A stretch of DNA of 64,000 nt from Rhizobiales bacterium CCH10-E5 (GTDB taxonomy: Bacteria > Pseudomonadota > Alphaproteobacteria > Rhizobiales > Beijerinckiaceae): contig LSIG01000110.1 of assembly GCA_001556125.1 (NCBI GenBank), positions 62,001 to 126,000 of the forward strand, in the 5' to 3' direction. Positions within the stretch are counted from its first letter, which is position 1, and every line of letters starts with the position of its first letter. The notes beneath the pieces are model-generated. The model was not told the DNA's origin and did no database searches. It saw only the letters and a program-made list of their open reading frames with translations. Below are positions 43,884 through 52,535 of the stretch, piece by piece. A program made the translations under genes and the position numbers.

Positions 43884-45140
43884 ATGGCTGCGCGCCTGAC
43901 AGGACTGCTTCGGCGCCTGCTCGGCTGCGAGCGGGGCGGCACCATCGTGGCCATGGGCGTCGCCCTGCCCGTGCTGGCGATGGGCGCGGGCGTCGTCGTC
44001 GATTACGGCATCCTGTCCGAGCAGCGTCAGGCCTTCCAGACTGTCGCGGACGCCTCGGCCCTGGCGGCGGCGCGCGAGTTCCGCCTCGCCAACGCCACGC
44101 CGGCGACGGTCCAGTCCGCCGCCGAAAAGTTCGCCAAGGTCCAGCTCGCCGCTGTCAAGCAGACTGCAACCATCTCGACCTCAGTCGATCTCAAGAAATT
44201 TTCCGTGACGGTCGACGTGTCGACGGTCGCGCGGACCAACATCATGCACATCTTCGGGCAGGACATGGTGACGGTGGCGGCCAGCGCCACCGCGCGCGTC
44301 CTCGGCACCGCCTCGATCTGCGTCATCGGCCTCGAGACCTCGAAGAACGAGACGATCTATCTGGAAAAGGAAGCCAAGCTCGAGGCGCCCGAATGCGCCG
44401 TCTATTCCAACTCGAACAAGACGCATGGCCTCAAGGCGATGCAGAACTCGCAGATCCGGGCGCGCTTCATCTGCTCGGCCGGCGGCAGCTACAAGGACAA
44501 ATACGACAGCTTCGTGCCCAGCCCGACGCTGGACTGCCCGATCCTCAAGGACCCGCTGGCCTCGCGGCCGGCCCCCTCGACCGGCGCCTGCGCCTCCAAC
44601 GACCTGAAGATCACCTCCGGCACGACGCTCGCCCCGGGCACCTATTGCGGCGGGGTACGGATCAGCAAGGGGGCCGTCGTGACCCTCAGCGCCGGTGTCT
44701 ACGTCTTCAAGGACGGGCCGCTCGACGTCTCCGGCGGCGCAACGCTCAAAGGCGTCAATGTCGGGCTGTTTTTCACCGGTAAGGGCGCGGTTCTGCGCTT
44801 CGATGCCGACACCAAAATCGATCTCACCGCGCCGCGTGACGGTGTCATGGCCGGCATGCTGGTTTTCGAGGACCGCAACTCGCCGCTGAACCAGAAGCAC
44901 GAGATCCTGAGCAACGACGCCAAGGTTCTGCTCGGCACGCTCTACCTGCCGCAGGGCGAACTGAACATCGGCGCCAACAAGCCTGTCGCGGCTGATTCGG
45001 CCTACACCATCGTGGTGGCACGGCGGTTCACCCTTTCGGCCGGGCCGACCATGGTGATGAACGCGAAGTATTCCTCGACGAACATCCCGGTGCCGGAAGG
45101 CGTCGGCCCCGGCTCGACGGCGGCGCATCTGGCGCGCTGA
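43884..45140 (+). CDS. TadG-like pilus-assembly-related protein
   Basis: This 418-residue protein starts with a short cytoplasmic stretch, then ERGGTIVAMGVALPVLAMGA and a membrane helix followed by DYGILSEQRQAFQTVADASA. That is the TadE/TadG-type N-terminus of Flp pilus systems. The rest is predicted extracytoplasmic, with paired cysteines and a beta-helix-like run (KITSGTTLAPGTYCGGVRIS, ISKGAVVTLSAGVYVFKDGP) in place of a von Willebrand domain. No other tad genes are nearby. It starts 1 bp after the response regulator, so the two are probably cotranscribed. Confidence 0.8.
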   Translation: MAARLTGLLRRLLGCERGGTIVAMGVALPVLAMGAGVVVDYGILSEQRQAFQTVADASALAAAREFRLANATPATVQSAAEKFAKVQLAAVKQTATISTSVDLKKFSVTVDVSTVARTNIMHIFGQDMVTVAASATARVLGTASICVIGLETSKNETIYLEKEAKLEAPECAVYSNSNKTHGLKAMQNSQIRARFICSAGGSYKDKYDSFVPSPTLDCPILKDPLASRPAPSTGACASNDLKITSGTTLAPGTYCGGVRISKGAVVTLSAGVYVFKDGPLDVSGGATLKGVNVGLFFTGKGAVLRFDADTKIDLTAPRDGVMAGMLVFEDRNSPLNQKHEILSNDAKVLLGTLYLPQGELNIGANKPVAADSAYTIVVARRFTLSAGPTMVMNAKYSSTNIPVPEGVGPGSTAAHLAR

Positions 45141-45150
45141 GGCGCAGGCC

Positions 45151-45939
45151 TCAGCAGCCGGCCGGCCAGCCCTCGCGCAGGAAGGCGTCGATCCGCGCGG
45201 CGGGAACGGCGGGCGAGAACAGATAGCCCTGGAGCAGGTGACAGCCGGCGATGCGCAGGAACTGCTGCTGCGCCGGCGTCTCGACGCCTTCGGCCACGAC
45301 CTTGAGACCGAGGGCGCGCGACAGCGCGGTGACCGCCTGGACGATCGCGGCGGCCTTGATCTCGCCGGTCCCGTCGACCAGTGACTTGTCGAGCTTGAGC
45401 TTGTCGATCGGGAGCTTCTGCAGATAGGCGAGGCTGGAATAGCCCGTCCCGAAATCGTCGAGCGCGATGCGGATGCCGACGCGCCGCAGCGCCTCCATCG
45501 TCTCGATCGCTCGCTCGAAATTCTCGATGATGCCGCTTTCAAGCAGTTCGAGCTCGATCTGGGCCGGTGCTGTGCCCGCTTCCGCCAGGACCGCAAGGAG
45601 CTTCGTCGCGAAATCCGGTGCCTGAAACTGCCGCGCGCTGATGTTGATCGCGACCGCGAGCTGGGGCCAGCGCAGCCCGTCGGCACAGGCCTGCCGGATC
45701 ACCCACCAGTCCAGCGCGTCGGCGGCGCTGTCATCGACCACCTTGTCGAGGATGGCCCCCGGCCCCATCACCGAACCGTCGGGCTTGACCGAGCGCAACA
45801 AGCATTCCACCCCGACGAACGTCTTCCCGTCCGAACTGACCTGCGGCTGATAGAAGAGTTGAGCGGTGGCGAGAATGGGACCCTCGGGGTTTGGGCGGAC
45901 GCCGACCCTTGTGTGAGCCGGGATTCGACGTGCTGGAGC
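45151..45939 (-). pseudogene. 5'-truncated EAL-domain (c-di-GMP phosphodiesterase) gene
   Basis: The frame encodes an EAL domain with all usual active-site motifs: VECLLR (the EAL site), NISARQF, ELELLES, ALDDFGTGYSSL, KLKLDKSLV, VVAEGVET and LLQGYLFS. EAL-like sequence (AQLFYQPQVSSDGKTFVG) continues upstream of the first possible start, a GTG at 45810, but no ATG, GTG or TTG lies between it and an in-frame TAG at 45940-45942. The usual upstream sensor or GGDEF parts are absent. It is either a remnant that lost its 5' end or it starts at GTG without the first strand. It is convergent with the TadG-like gene. Confidence 0.65.
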
Positions 45940-46096
45940 CTAGTCGATCCCGCACACCGCCTCAATGCCGCGCGCAGAGGGCCGCTTCCACAACCTGCCC
46001 GCCCCATTGCGGCGCCTCTCCGGCCGACGTTCAATGCCGGCACGGTCGGGGACATATCGCAGCGATGACGGGCGCATGTCTTGCAGGAGCGACAGC

Positions 46097-47587
46097 ATGA
46101 CGGGTGGAACGCAGGCCAAGGAACGCACGCTGGTCAGCGGGCGATGGGTGGTTGGCCACCGCGACGGCTGGCATGTCCTGATCGAGCGCGGCGAGGTGGT
46201 GTTCGAGGGCGGCGAGATCGTCTTCGTCGGGCATGGCTTCCCTGGCGAGGTCGCGCGCCGGCTCGACCGACCGGATGCCCTGATCGCACCGGGCTTCATC
46301 GATCTCGATGCGGTCTGCGATCTCGATACCGCCGTGCTGAGCCTCGACAACACGCCCTCCTGGCGCAAGGGGCGCATCTGGCCGACGAGCTATATCGCGC
46401 GCGGGACCTATGAGATGTACAGCCCCGAGGAACTCGCCTTCCAGAAGCGCTACGGGCTGGCGCAGCTTCTGCGCAACGGCATCACCACGGCGCTGCCCAT
46501 CGCGTCCCTGTTTTACCGCGCCTGGGGCGAGACCTATGATGAGTTCGCGGCCGCCGCCGAGGCGGCGGAGGATTTGGGCCTGCGCGTCTATCTCGGGCCG
46601 GCCTATCGCAGCGGCCACACCCAGGTGGACGAGAGGGGCGAGGTCAGCCTGTTCATGGACGAGGCGCGCGGGCTTGCGGGCCTCGACGAGGCAATGCGCT
46701 TCTGCCGCGACATGGAAGGTCGTGCCGGCGGACGCGTAAGGACCATGCTGGCGCCCGACCGAATCGAGAGCTGCACGCCGGAACTTCTGCGCCGCACCGC
46801 GGCCGCGGCGCGCGATCTCGACGTGCCGCTGCTGCTGCACTGCCACCAGTCGCGCTTCGAGGTCGAGACCGTGATGCGGCTGCACGGGCTCTCGCCGACC
46901 GGCTGGCTGGCCAGCCTCGGCGTGCTCGGCCCGAGCGTGCTGCTGCCGCATTTCACGGACTTTCCGAGCGTCGGCGGCGTTTCGACGCGCGACGCCGACC
47001 TCGCCGCCCTGCTCGCGGCCGATGCGACGGTCGTCCATTGCCCGGTGGTGATGGCGCGCAACGGCGCGGCGCTCGCAGGCCTGTCCGATCTCGTCGCACG
47101 GGGACTGCGCATCGGGCTCGGGACCGACACCTGGCCGCCCGACATGATCCTGAACATGCAGGTCGGGCTGATGCTGGGCCGGGTGATGGCCGGCTCGGTC
47201 AGCCAGCCGAGCAGCGCGCAGCTATTCGACGCTGCGACCTCGGCCGGAGCCGATGCCCTCGGCCGCCCCGATCTCGGGCGGCTGATGCCCGGCGCGCGGG
47301 CCGATCTGATCGCGATCGATTTCGGCCATGACCGGATCGGGCAGGTGATCGACCCGATCCAGACGCTCATGCAATCCAGTTCGGGGCGCGACGTCACCGA
47401 CGTCTTCGTGGAGGGGCGCCATGTGCTCGTGGACGGCGCCATCCCCGGCTTCGACGCGGCCGCGGCCCATGCCCGTGCGCAGCGGCAGTTCGACGGGCTG
47501 ATCGCCAAGTATCCGGAGAGGACCTGGGGGCACCCGCCGGTGAAGGAGATCTTCGAGCCGACCTACCCCGTCGAGCCCGCGCCGTGA
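46097..47587 (+). CDS. amidohydrolase-family protein lacking the HxH motif
   Basis: This 496-residue protein has the amidohydrolase TIM-barrel layout of SsnA/TrzA-type deaminases and chlorohydrolases. Recognisable sites are LLLHCHQSRFEVET, LLPHFTDFPSVGG, VVHCPVVMARNG and the Asp of GLGTDTWPPDMI. At the first metal site, where relatives have PGxIDxHxH, it reads PGFIDLDAVCDLD, so both histidines are missing. It may bind its metal differently or have lost activity. The ATG at 46097 has a CAGGAG ribosome binding site. Its stop overlaps the start of the next amidohydrolase gene. It is the first gene of the catabolic island. Confidence 0.85.
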   Translation: MTGGTQAKERTLVSGRWVVGHRDGWHVLIERGEVVFEGGEIVFVGHGFPGEVARRLDRPDALIAPGFIDLDAVCDLDTAVLSLDNTPSWRKGRIWPTSYIARGTYEMYSPEELAFQKRYGLAQLLRNGITTALPIASLFYRAWGETYDEFAAAAEAAEDLGLRVYLGPAYRSGHTQVDERGEVSLFMDEARGLAGLDEAMRFCRDMEGRAGGRVRTMLAPDRIESCTPELLRRTAAAARDLDVPLLLHCHQSRFEVETVMRLHGLSPTGWLASLGVLGPSVLLPHFTDFPSVGGVSTRDADLAALLAADATVVHCPVVMARNGAALAGLSDLVARGLRIGLGTDTWPPDMILNMQVGLMLGRVMAGSVSQPSSAQLFDAATSAGADALGRPDLGRLMPGARADLIAIDFGHDRIGQVIDPIQTLMQSSSGRDVTDVFVEGRHVLVDGAIPGFDAAAAHARAQRQFDGLIAKYPERTWGHPPVKEIFEPTYPVEPAP

Positions 47588-48978
47588 CGGCGGTCGCGAC
47601 CATCATCCTCGGTAACGCCGTCGTCATTCCCGTCGACGGGAGCCGGCGGATCCTCGGCCGCGGCCATGTCGTCGTCTCGGACGGCCTGATCATCACGGTC
47701 GCAGAGGGGCGCTGGCCCGAGCCGTTTCCCGCCAAGGCCGAGCGCCTCGATTGCGAAGGCGCCATCCTGATCCCGGGCCTGATCGATCTGCATCTGCATG
47801 CCGGCCACGGCCTGGCGAAGAATCTCGGCGGCGGTGTCGACAACTGGATGGCGACGGTCGGCGACGTCTATGCGCTGCATTCCGATCTCGCCTTCTGGAC
47901 GGCGGATGCCGAGCTCCAGGCGCTGGAGCGGCTGATGGGCGGGACCACGCTCGCCGTGCCCTTCTTCGGCGGCGGCGACAATGTCATGCGCAGCGAGGAC
48001 CCCGCCATCGCCGAGGCGCATCTCGCCGCCGTGGCGGCGAGCGGCCTGCGCGAGATCCTGGTGATGGGCATCGATCGCCCGCCCTTCCCCAAGCGTCGGC
48101 GCGACTGGGCCCGCGGCGGGGCCGAGCGCGCCATCGGGCTCGCGGACCAGCTCGCGACCATCGAGGCTGTCGTCACATCCCGGCGGGAGGCCGCCGATGG
48201 CCGGATCGACGTCGCCGTGTCCGCTCCGGTCGTCAGCGCGGCCGATTTCGCAGCCGCCGATCCGCAGGCGCAGCGTGCCATCGCCGAATGTGTCATCGCC
48301 GTTGGGGATCTCGCGCGTCGCAGCGGCAGCCGCTTCGTGCAGGACGGCCATCGCGACGGTTCGGTCGCCTTCATGGCCGAGCGCTTCGGCCTGTTCGACG
48401 AGCATTCGGTGCTGGCCCATTGCATCGACCTCACCGAATCCGACATCGCGACGATGGTCGCGCGCGGCTGCGCGGCCGCCTACACGCCGAGTTCGCTGAT
48501 GGCCGTGTTCGGCTATTGCCCGGCGCCCGCCATGCTCGCCGCGGGGCTGCGCGTCGGGCTCGGCACCGACGGACCGGCGCCGGATCGCTCGCTCGATCTG
48601 TTCCGAACGATGTTCATGGCCCATCGCCACCAAGCGATCCGCTGGAAGGACCCGTCCGCCATCGACGCCTGGACGATCCTGGAGATGGCGACACGGGGTG
48701 GCGCCGCCGCGCTCGGTCTCGGCGACAGCCTCGGCTCGATCGAACCGGGCAAGCGGGCCGATCTCGTCGTGGTGTCGATGCGGGGCGCCCATCTCCATCC
48801 CGCCGACCTGCCGGTGGAACGACTGGTCTTCTTCGCCAACGCCGCCGATGTCAGCCATGTCATGGTCGATGGCCGACTGCTGCTGCGCGACCGCGCGCCG
48901 CTCACAATGGATGCCGGCGCGGTTCTCGACCAGGCGGGCGCCGCCTATGCGCTGATGAAAGAACGGGCAGGAATCTGA
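47584..48978 (+). CDS. amidohydrolase-family deaminase/hydrolase
   Basis: This 464-residue enzyme has the first metal site intact (IPGLIDLHLHAGHGLAKN). Other sites are FVQDGHRDGSVAF, LAHCIDLTESDI and the Asp of LGTDGPAPDRSLDLF. The QDGH stretch replaces the H-x-x-E segment usual in SsnA-like deaminases. It closely resembles the third enzyme (54294-55778). It begins with GTG overlapping the stop of the first amidohydrolase (GTGA), so translation is coupled. The substrate is unknown; a cyclic or linear nitrogen compound brought in by the neighbouring ABC importer is the best guess. Confidence 0.87.
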   Translation: MTAVATIILGNAVVIPVDGSRRILGRGHVVVSDGLIITVAEGRWPEPFPAKAERLDCEGAILIPGLIDLHLHAGHGLAKNLGGGVDNWMATVGDVYALHSDLAFWTADAELQALERLMGGTTLAVPFFGGGDNVMRSEDPAIAEAHLAAVAASGLREILVMGIDRPPFPKRRRDWARGGAERAIGLADQLATIEAVVTSRREAADGRIDVAVSAPVVSAADFAAADPQAQRAIAECVIAVGDLARRSGSRFVQDGHRDGSVAFMAERFGLFDEHSVLAHCIDLTESDIATMVARGCAAAYTPSSLMAVFGYCPAPAMLAAGLRVGLGTDGPAPDRSLDLFRTMFMAHRHQAIRWKDPSAIDAWTILEMATRGGAAALGLGDSLGSIEPGKRADLVVVSMRGAHLHPADLPVERLVFFANAADVSHVMVDGRLLLRDRAPLTMDAGAVLDQAGAAYALMKERAGI

Positions 48979-48999
48979 GCGAGAGCGCGGATTCCCCGC

Positions 49000-49043
49000 T
49001 TGACGCAATTGCATGCAGTTTGCGTAAGATACAGCATGCAATT
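49000..49043 (+). promoter_or_regulatory. promoter with overlapping inverted-repeat operator before the ABC importer
   Basis: AATTGCATGC (49007-49016) and GCATGCAATT (49034-49043) are perfect 10-bp inverted arms with 17 bp between them. A promoter candidate overlaps them: TTGACG at 49000-49005 and TAAGAT at 49025-49030. The left arm lies between -35 and -10 and the right arm just after -10, the layout of a repressor site. TTGCATGCAA-like palindromes suit GntR or LacI-type repressors, but no regulator gene is nearby. Confidence 0.6.
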
Positions 49044-49064
49044 CTTTGCTGTGGGGGGTATCGG

Positions 49065-50633
49065 ATGAACCGGATCGTCACGCTTCTGGCGGCTGCCTCG
49101 GCAGCCGCTCTCGCCGCAACGGCGGCCGGTGCGAACACGGTGCGCTGGTCCGCACCGACCGACATCGCCACACTCGACCCCTATGCCCAGACCGAGAGCT
49201 TCACCACGGCGATGCTCCACCACGTCTTCGACCCGCTGGTGCGCCGCGGACGGACGATGCAGCTCGAGCCGGCGCTGGCGACGAGCTGGAAGACGGTCAA
49301 GCCCGACACCTGGCGCTTCGAGCTGCGGAAGGGCGTGAAGTTCCACAACGGCAATGCCTTTACCGCCGACGACGTGGTCGCCTCGATCACCCGCCTGCTC
49401 GACCCCGGCGCGCGAGCGCGCGGCAATCTCTCGCAGGTGATCCGCGCCGAGAAGGTCGACGATTTCACGGTCGATCTCGTCACCAAGGGCCCCTACCCCC
49501 TGCTGCTGAACGACCTCGCCGGCATTTACATCCTCGACAAGGAGTGGATGGAGCAGACCGGCTCGCTCAAGCCCGGCAACATCGCCACCGGCGTCAGCAC
49601 CGCCGCCTCCACCACCGCCATCGGCACGGGGCCGTTCAAGCTCGAATCCTTCAAGCCGGATGCCGGGACGACGATGGTCGTGAACCCCGACTGGTGGGAC
49701 AAGCCGGCCCACAACGTCACCCGGATCGAGTTCAAGCCGATCAAGTCGGACGCCACGCGCGTCGCCGCCCTGCTCTCGGGCGAGCTCGACCTGATCGCGC
49801 CGGCTCCGCTGCAGGATCTCGCCCGCATCGGCGCCAACAGCGCCTTCAAGGTGATCGAGGAGCCATCCCTGCGCCTGATCTTCCTGGGCCTCAGCCAGCG
49901 TGACGAACTGAAGTCGATGCCGGGGCAGAAGAACCCGCTCAAAGAGCTCAAGGTCCGCCAGGCGCTCTGGCAAGGCATCGATCTCGACGCGATCCAGAAG
50001 CGCGTCATGCGCGGCAAGTCGCAGAACACCGGAACGCTCGTGGCGCCGCCGGTGCCGGGCTACGACAAGGCCAATGACACCCTGCCCGGCTACAGCGCCG
50101 ACAAGGCCAAGGCGCTGCTCACCGAAGCGGGCTATCCCAATGGCTTCAAGCTCGGACTGAACTGCCCCAACGACCGCTACATCAACGACGAGGCCATTTG
50201 CGTCGCCGTCGCCGCGATGTGGAGCCGCATCGGCGTGCAGACAGAGGTGAAGACGGAATCGCGCGCGACCTATTTCCCCAAGCAGGACCGCGGCGAGTTC
50301 GACTCCTTCATGCTCGGCTGGGCCACCCTGCCACCGATGGACGGATTCAGCGTGCTCTCGGCCCTGCTGACCGCGCCGAAGGACGGCTATGGCGGGTCGA
50401 ACCCGATGGGCTACACCAACCCCGAGATCGAGCGGCTGACCCGGGAGGCGGCCGTCGAACTCGACGAGACCAAGCGCCGCGCGATGATGGTGCAGGCGCT
50501 GAAGATGGCGAAGGACACGGTCGCCTATATTCCCCTGCATCTGCAGCCGGTGGCCTGGGCCTCGCGCCAGGGCCTCGATGTGCCGCAGTTCCCGGACGAA
50601 TATGTCCGTCTCTGGTTCGCACAGGTGAAGTGA
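49065..50633 (+). CDS. ABC transporter substrate-binding protein, dipeptide/nickel family 5
   Basis: This 522-residue periplasmic binding protein has a signal peptide ([18 protein letters not shown]). Its family-5 (DppA/OppA-type) sequence includes IATLDPYAQTESFTTAMLHH, the WRFELRKGVKFHNGNAFTAD signature, TGPFKLESFKPDAG and KVRQALWQGIDLDAIQKRVM. The ligand cannot be read from sequence; family members bind peptides, opines and other small solutes. A GGGGGG ribosome binding site precedes the ATG, and the inverted-repeat promoter lies just upstream. The frame is open far upstream, but that part is a shadow of the amidohydrolase gene. Confidence 0.93.
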   Translation: MNRIVTLLAAASAAALAATAAGANTVRWSAPTDIATLDPYAQTESFTTAMLHHVFDPLVRRGRTMQLEPALATSWKTVKPDTWRFELRKGVKFHNGNAFTADDVVASITRLLDPGARARGNLSQVIRAEKVDDFTVDLVTKGPYPLLLNDLAGIYILDKEWMEQTGSLKPGNIATGVSTAASTTAIGTGPFKLESFKPDAGTTMVVNPDWWDKPAHNVTRIEFKPIKSDATRVAALLSGELDLIAPAPLQDLARIGANSAFKVIEEPSLRLIFLGLSQRDELKSMPGQKNPLKELKVRQALWQGIDLDAIQKRVMRGKSQNTGTLVAPPVPGYDKANDTLPGYSADKAKALLTEAGYPNGFKLGLNCPNDRYINDEAICVAVAAMWSRIGVQTEVKTESRATYFPKQDRGEFDSFMLGWATLPPMDGFSVLSALLTAPKDGYGGSNPMGYTNPEIERLTREAAVELDETKRRAMMVQALKMAKDTVAYIPLHLQPVAWASRQGLDVPQFPDEYVRLWFAQVK

Positions 50634-50661
50634 CGCGCCGATAGAGGCCGGACCGGCTGTC

Positions 50662-51630
50662 ATGCTGCCCCTCCTGATCGCCCGGCTCGGACAGGCCGTG
50701 CTCGTGATGCTCGCGGTTTCGGCGGTCTCCTTCGGGATGTTCCGCTTCGTCGGCGATCCGGTCTCGGCCCTTTCGCGCGAAAACGCGACGGTGGAGGAGA
50801 AACAGGAGTTGCGGGAGGCGCTCGGGCTCGAGCGGCCGGTGCTGGTGCAATACGCCGGCTTCCTCGGTCGGATCGTGCGCGGCGACTTCGGCATCAGCTT
50901 CCGCAACCAGCGCCCCGTGGCGGCGCTGATCGCGGAGCGGCTGCCGGCGACGCTGGAGCTGGTGCTGGTCGCGACGATCCTCTCGCTGGCGCTCGGCATC
51001 CCGCTCGGCGTGCTCTGCGCGCTGAAGCCGGAGGGGATCGCGGCACGACTGGTGCAGGCGGTGTCGCTGATCGGCATCTCGACGCCGACCTTCGTCACCG
51101 GCATCGTGCTGATCCTGACCTTCGCGGTGACGCTCGGGCTCCTGCCCTCGTTCGGCCGGGGCGAGACCGTGCAGATCGGACCCTGGTCGACCGGGCTTTT
51201 GACCGCGAGCGGGCTCAAGGCTCTGATCCTGCCCTCGATCACGCTGGCGCTGTACCAGCTCACCCTGATCATGCGGCTGGTGCGCTCGGAGCTGATCGAC
51301 GTCCTCTCCAGCGACTATATCCGCTTCGCCCGGGCGCGGGGCCTGTCGCCCCGGCACATCCATTTCACGCTGGCGCTGCGCAACGCGCTGATGCCGGTGA
51401 TCACCGTGACCGGCCTGCAGATCGGCTCCCTGATCGCCTTCGCCATCGTCACCGAGACCGTCTTCCAGTGGCCGGGCATGGGGCTTCTCTTCATCCAGGC
51501 GGTCAGCTTCTCGGACGTGCCGGTGATGGCGGCCTATCTGCTCTTCGTCGGGCTGCTCTTCGTGCTGATCAACACCGCCGTCGACCTGCTTTATGCGCTG
51601 GTCGATCCGCGCCTGCGCGTGAGGGGTTGA
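50662..51630 (+). CDS. ABC transporter permease, DppB type
   Basis: This 322-residue inner-membrane permease has about six spans. It shows the DppB-family N-terminal region (VSFGMFRFVGDPVSALSREN) and the EAA loop SSDYIRFARARGLSPRHIHF that contacts the ATPase. The C-terminal FQWPGMGLLFIQAV is also typical. It lies 28 bp after the binding-protein gene and 2 bp before the second permease. Confidence 0.94.
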   Translation: MLPLLIARLGQAVLVMLAVSAVSFGMFRFVGDPVSALSRENATVEEKQELREALGLERPVLVQYAGFLGRIVRGDFGISFRNQRPVAALIAERLPATLELVLVATILSLALGIPLGVLCALKPEGIAARLVQAVSLIGISTPTFVTGIVLILTFAVTLGLLPSFGRGETVQIGPWSTGLLTASGLKALILPSITLALYQLTLIMRLVRSELIDVLSSDYIRFARARGLSPRHIHFTLALRNALMPVITVTGLQIGSLIAFAIVTETVFQWPGMGLLFIQAVSFSDVPVMAAYLLFVGLLFVLINTAVDLLYALVDPRLRVRG

Positions 51631-51632
51631 GC

Positions 51633-52535
51633 GTGGCCGCCTCCCTTTCCCGCCGCCTGAGACGCGTCCCGCTGTCGGTCTGGCTCGCCGGGCTGATGGC
51701 GCTCGCAATCATCGTCGCGGCCGCGCTGGCGCCGCTGATCGCGCCCTTCGATCCGACCGACCTGACCAGCTTCAACTTGATCGATGCGGAGTTGCCGCCG
51801 CGCTTCTCGCCCGAGGGCGATCCGCGCTTCCTGCTCGGCACCGACAACCAGGGCCGCGACCTGCTCTCGGCCATGCTCTATGGCGCGCGGGTCTCGATCC
51901 TGATCGGCGGCGGGGCGGTGCTGGTCGCCGCAGTGGTCGGCGTCGGACTCGGCCTGATCGCGGGCTATTTCGGCGGCTGGGTCGATGCCGCGATCATGCG
52001 CTTCGGCGACATCATCCTGAGCTTCCCGACCATCCTGCTCGCCCTGCTCGTCGCCGGCGTGGCGCGGATGCTGTTTCCGGCCGCGAGTTCGGCCGAATGG
52101 GCCCCCTTCATTCTCGTCGGCGCCATCGCGATTCATGAATGGGTGCAGTATGCGCGCACGGTGCGCGCCGCGACCATGGTCGAGAGCGCGCGCGACTATG
52201 TCCGCGCCGTCAAGGTCATCGGCCTGCCTTCCCGCCAGATCATGCTGCGGCACATCCTGCCCAATGTGATGGGGCCGGTGCTGGTGATCGCGACGATCAA
52301 CCTCGCGGCTGCCGTGCTGACGGAAGCCACGCTCTCCTTCCTCGGCGTCGGCATGCCGCCGACCTACCCTTCGCTGGGCACGCTGATCCGCATCGGCAAC
52401 GAGTTCGTCTTCTCCGGCGTCTGGTGGATCGCGCTGTTTCCGGCGCTGCTGCTGGTGCTGCTCGTGCTCGGCGTCAACATCGTCGGCGACTGGCTGCGCG
52501 ACCTGTTCAACCCGAAGCTGCGGGGGCGCGGATGA
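51633..52535 (+). CDS. ABC transporter permease, DppC type
   Basis: This 300-residue second permease has the DppC features: an extended N-terminal span, LLGTDNQGRDLLSAMLYGAR and the EAA loop ESARDYVRAVKVIGLPSRQI. ATLSFLGVGMPPTYPSLG near the C-terminus is typical. A GTG at 51633, 2 bp after the DppB-type stop, is the likely start, because the next ATG would remove part of the first span. Its stop overlaps the ATPase start (ATGA). Confidence 0.93.
   Translation: MAASLSRRLRRVPLSVWLAGLMALAIIVAAALAPLIAPFDPTDLTSFNLIDAELPPRFSPEGDPRFLLGTDNQGRDLLSAMLYGARVSILIGGGAVLVAAVVGVGLGLIAGYFGGWVDAAIMRFGDIILSFPTILLALLVAGVARMLFPAASSAEWAPFILVGAIAIHEWVQYARTVRAATMVESARDYVRAVKVIGLPSRQIMLRHILPNVMGPVLVIATINLAAAVLTEATLSFLGVGMPPTYPSLGTLIRIGNEFVFSGVWWIALFPALLLVLLVLGVNIVGDWLRDLFNPKLRGRG

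Noticed and set aside
46031..47038. Antisense frame of 335 codons opposite the first amidohydrolase
   Set aside because: The plus-strand gene has a ribosome binding site, family motifs and coupling to the next gene. The antisense product is low-complexity and unrecognisable.
47751..50633. Open frame of 960 codons running through the second amidohydrolase and the binding protein
   Set aside because: Only the part from 49065 is a real protein (family-5 binding protein with signal peptide). The upstream part is a shifted-frame shadow of the amidohydrolase, so this is not a fusion.
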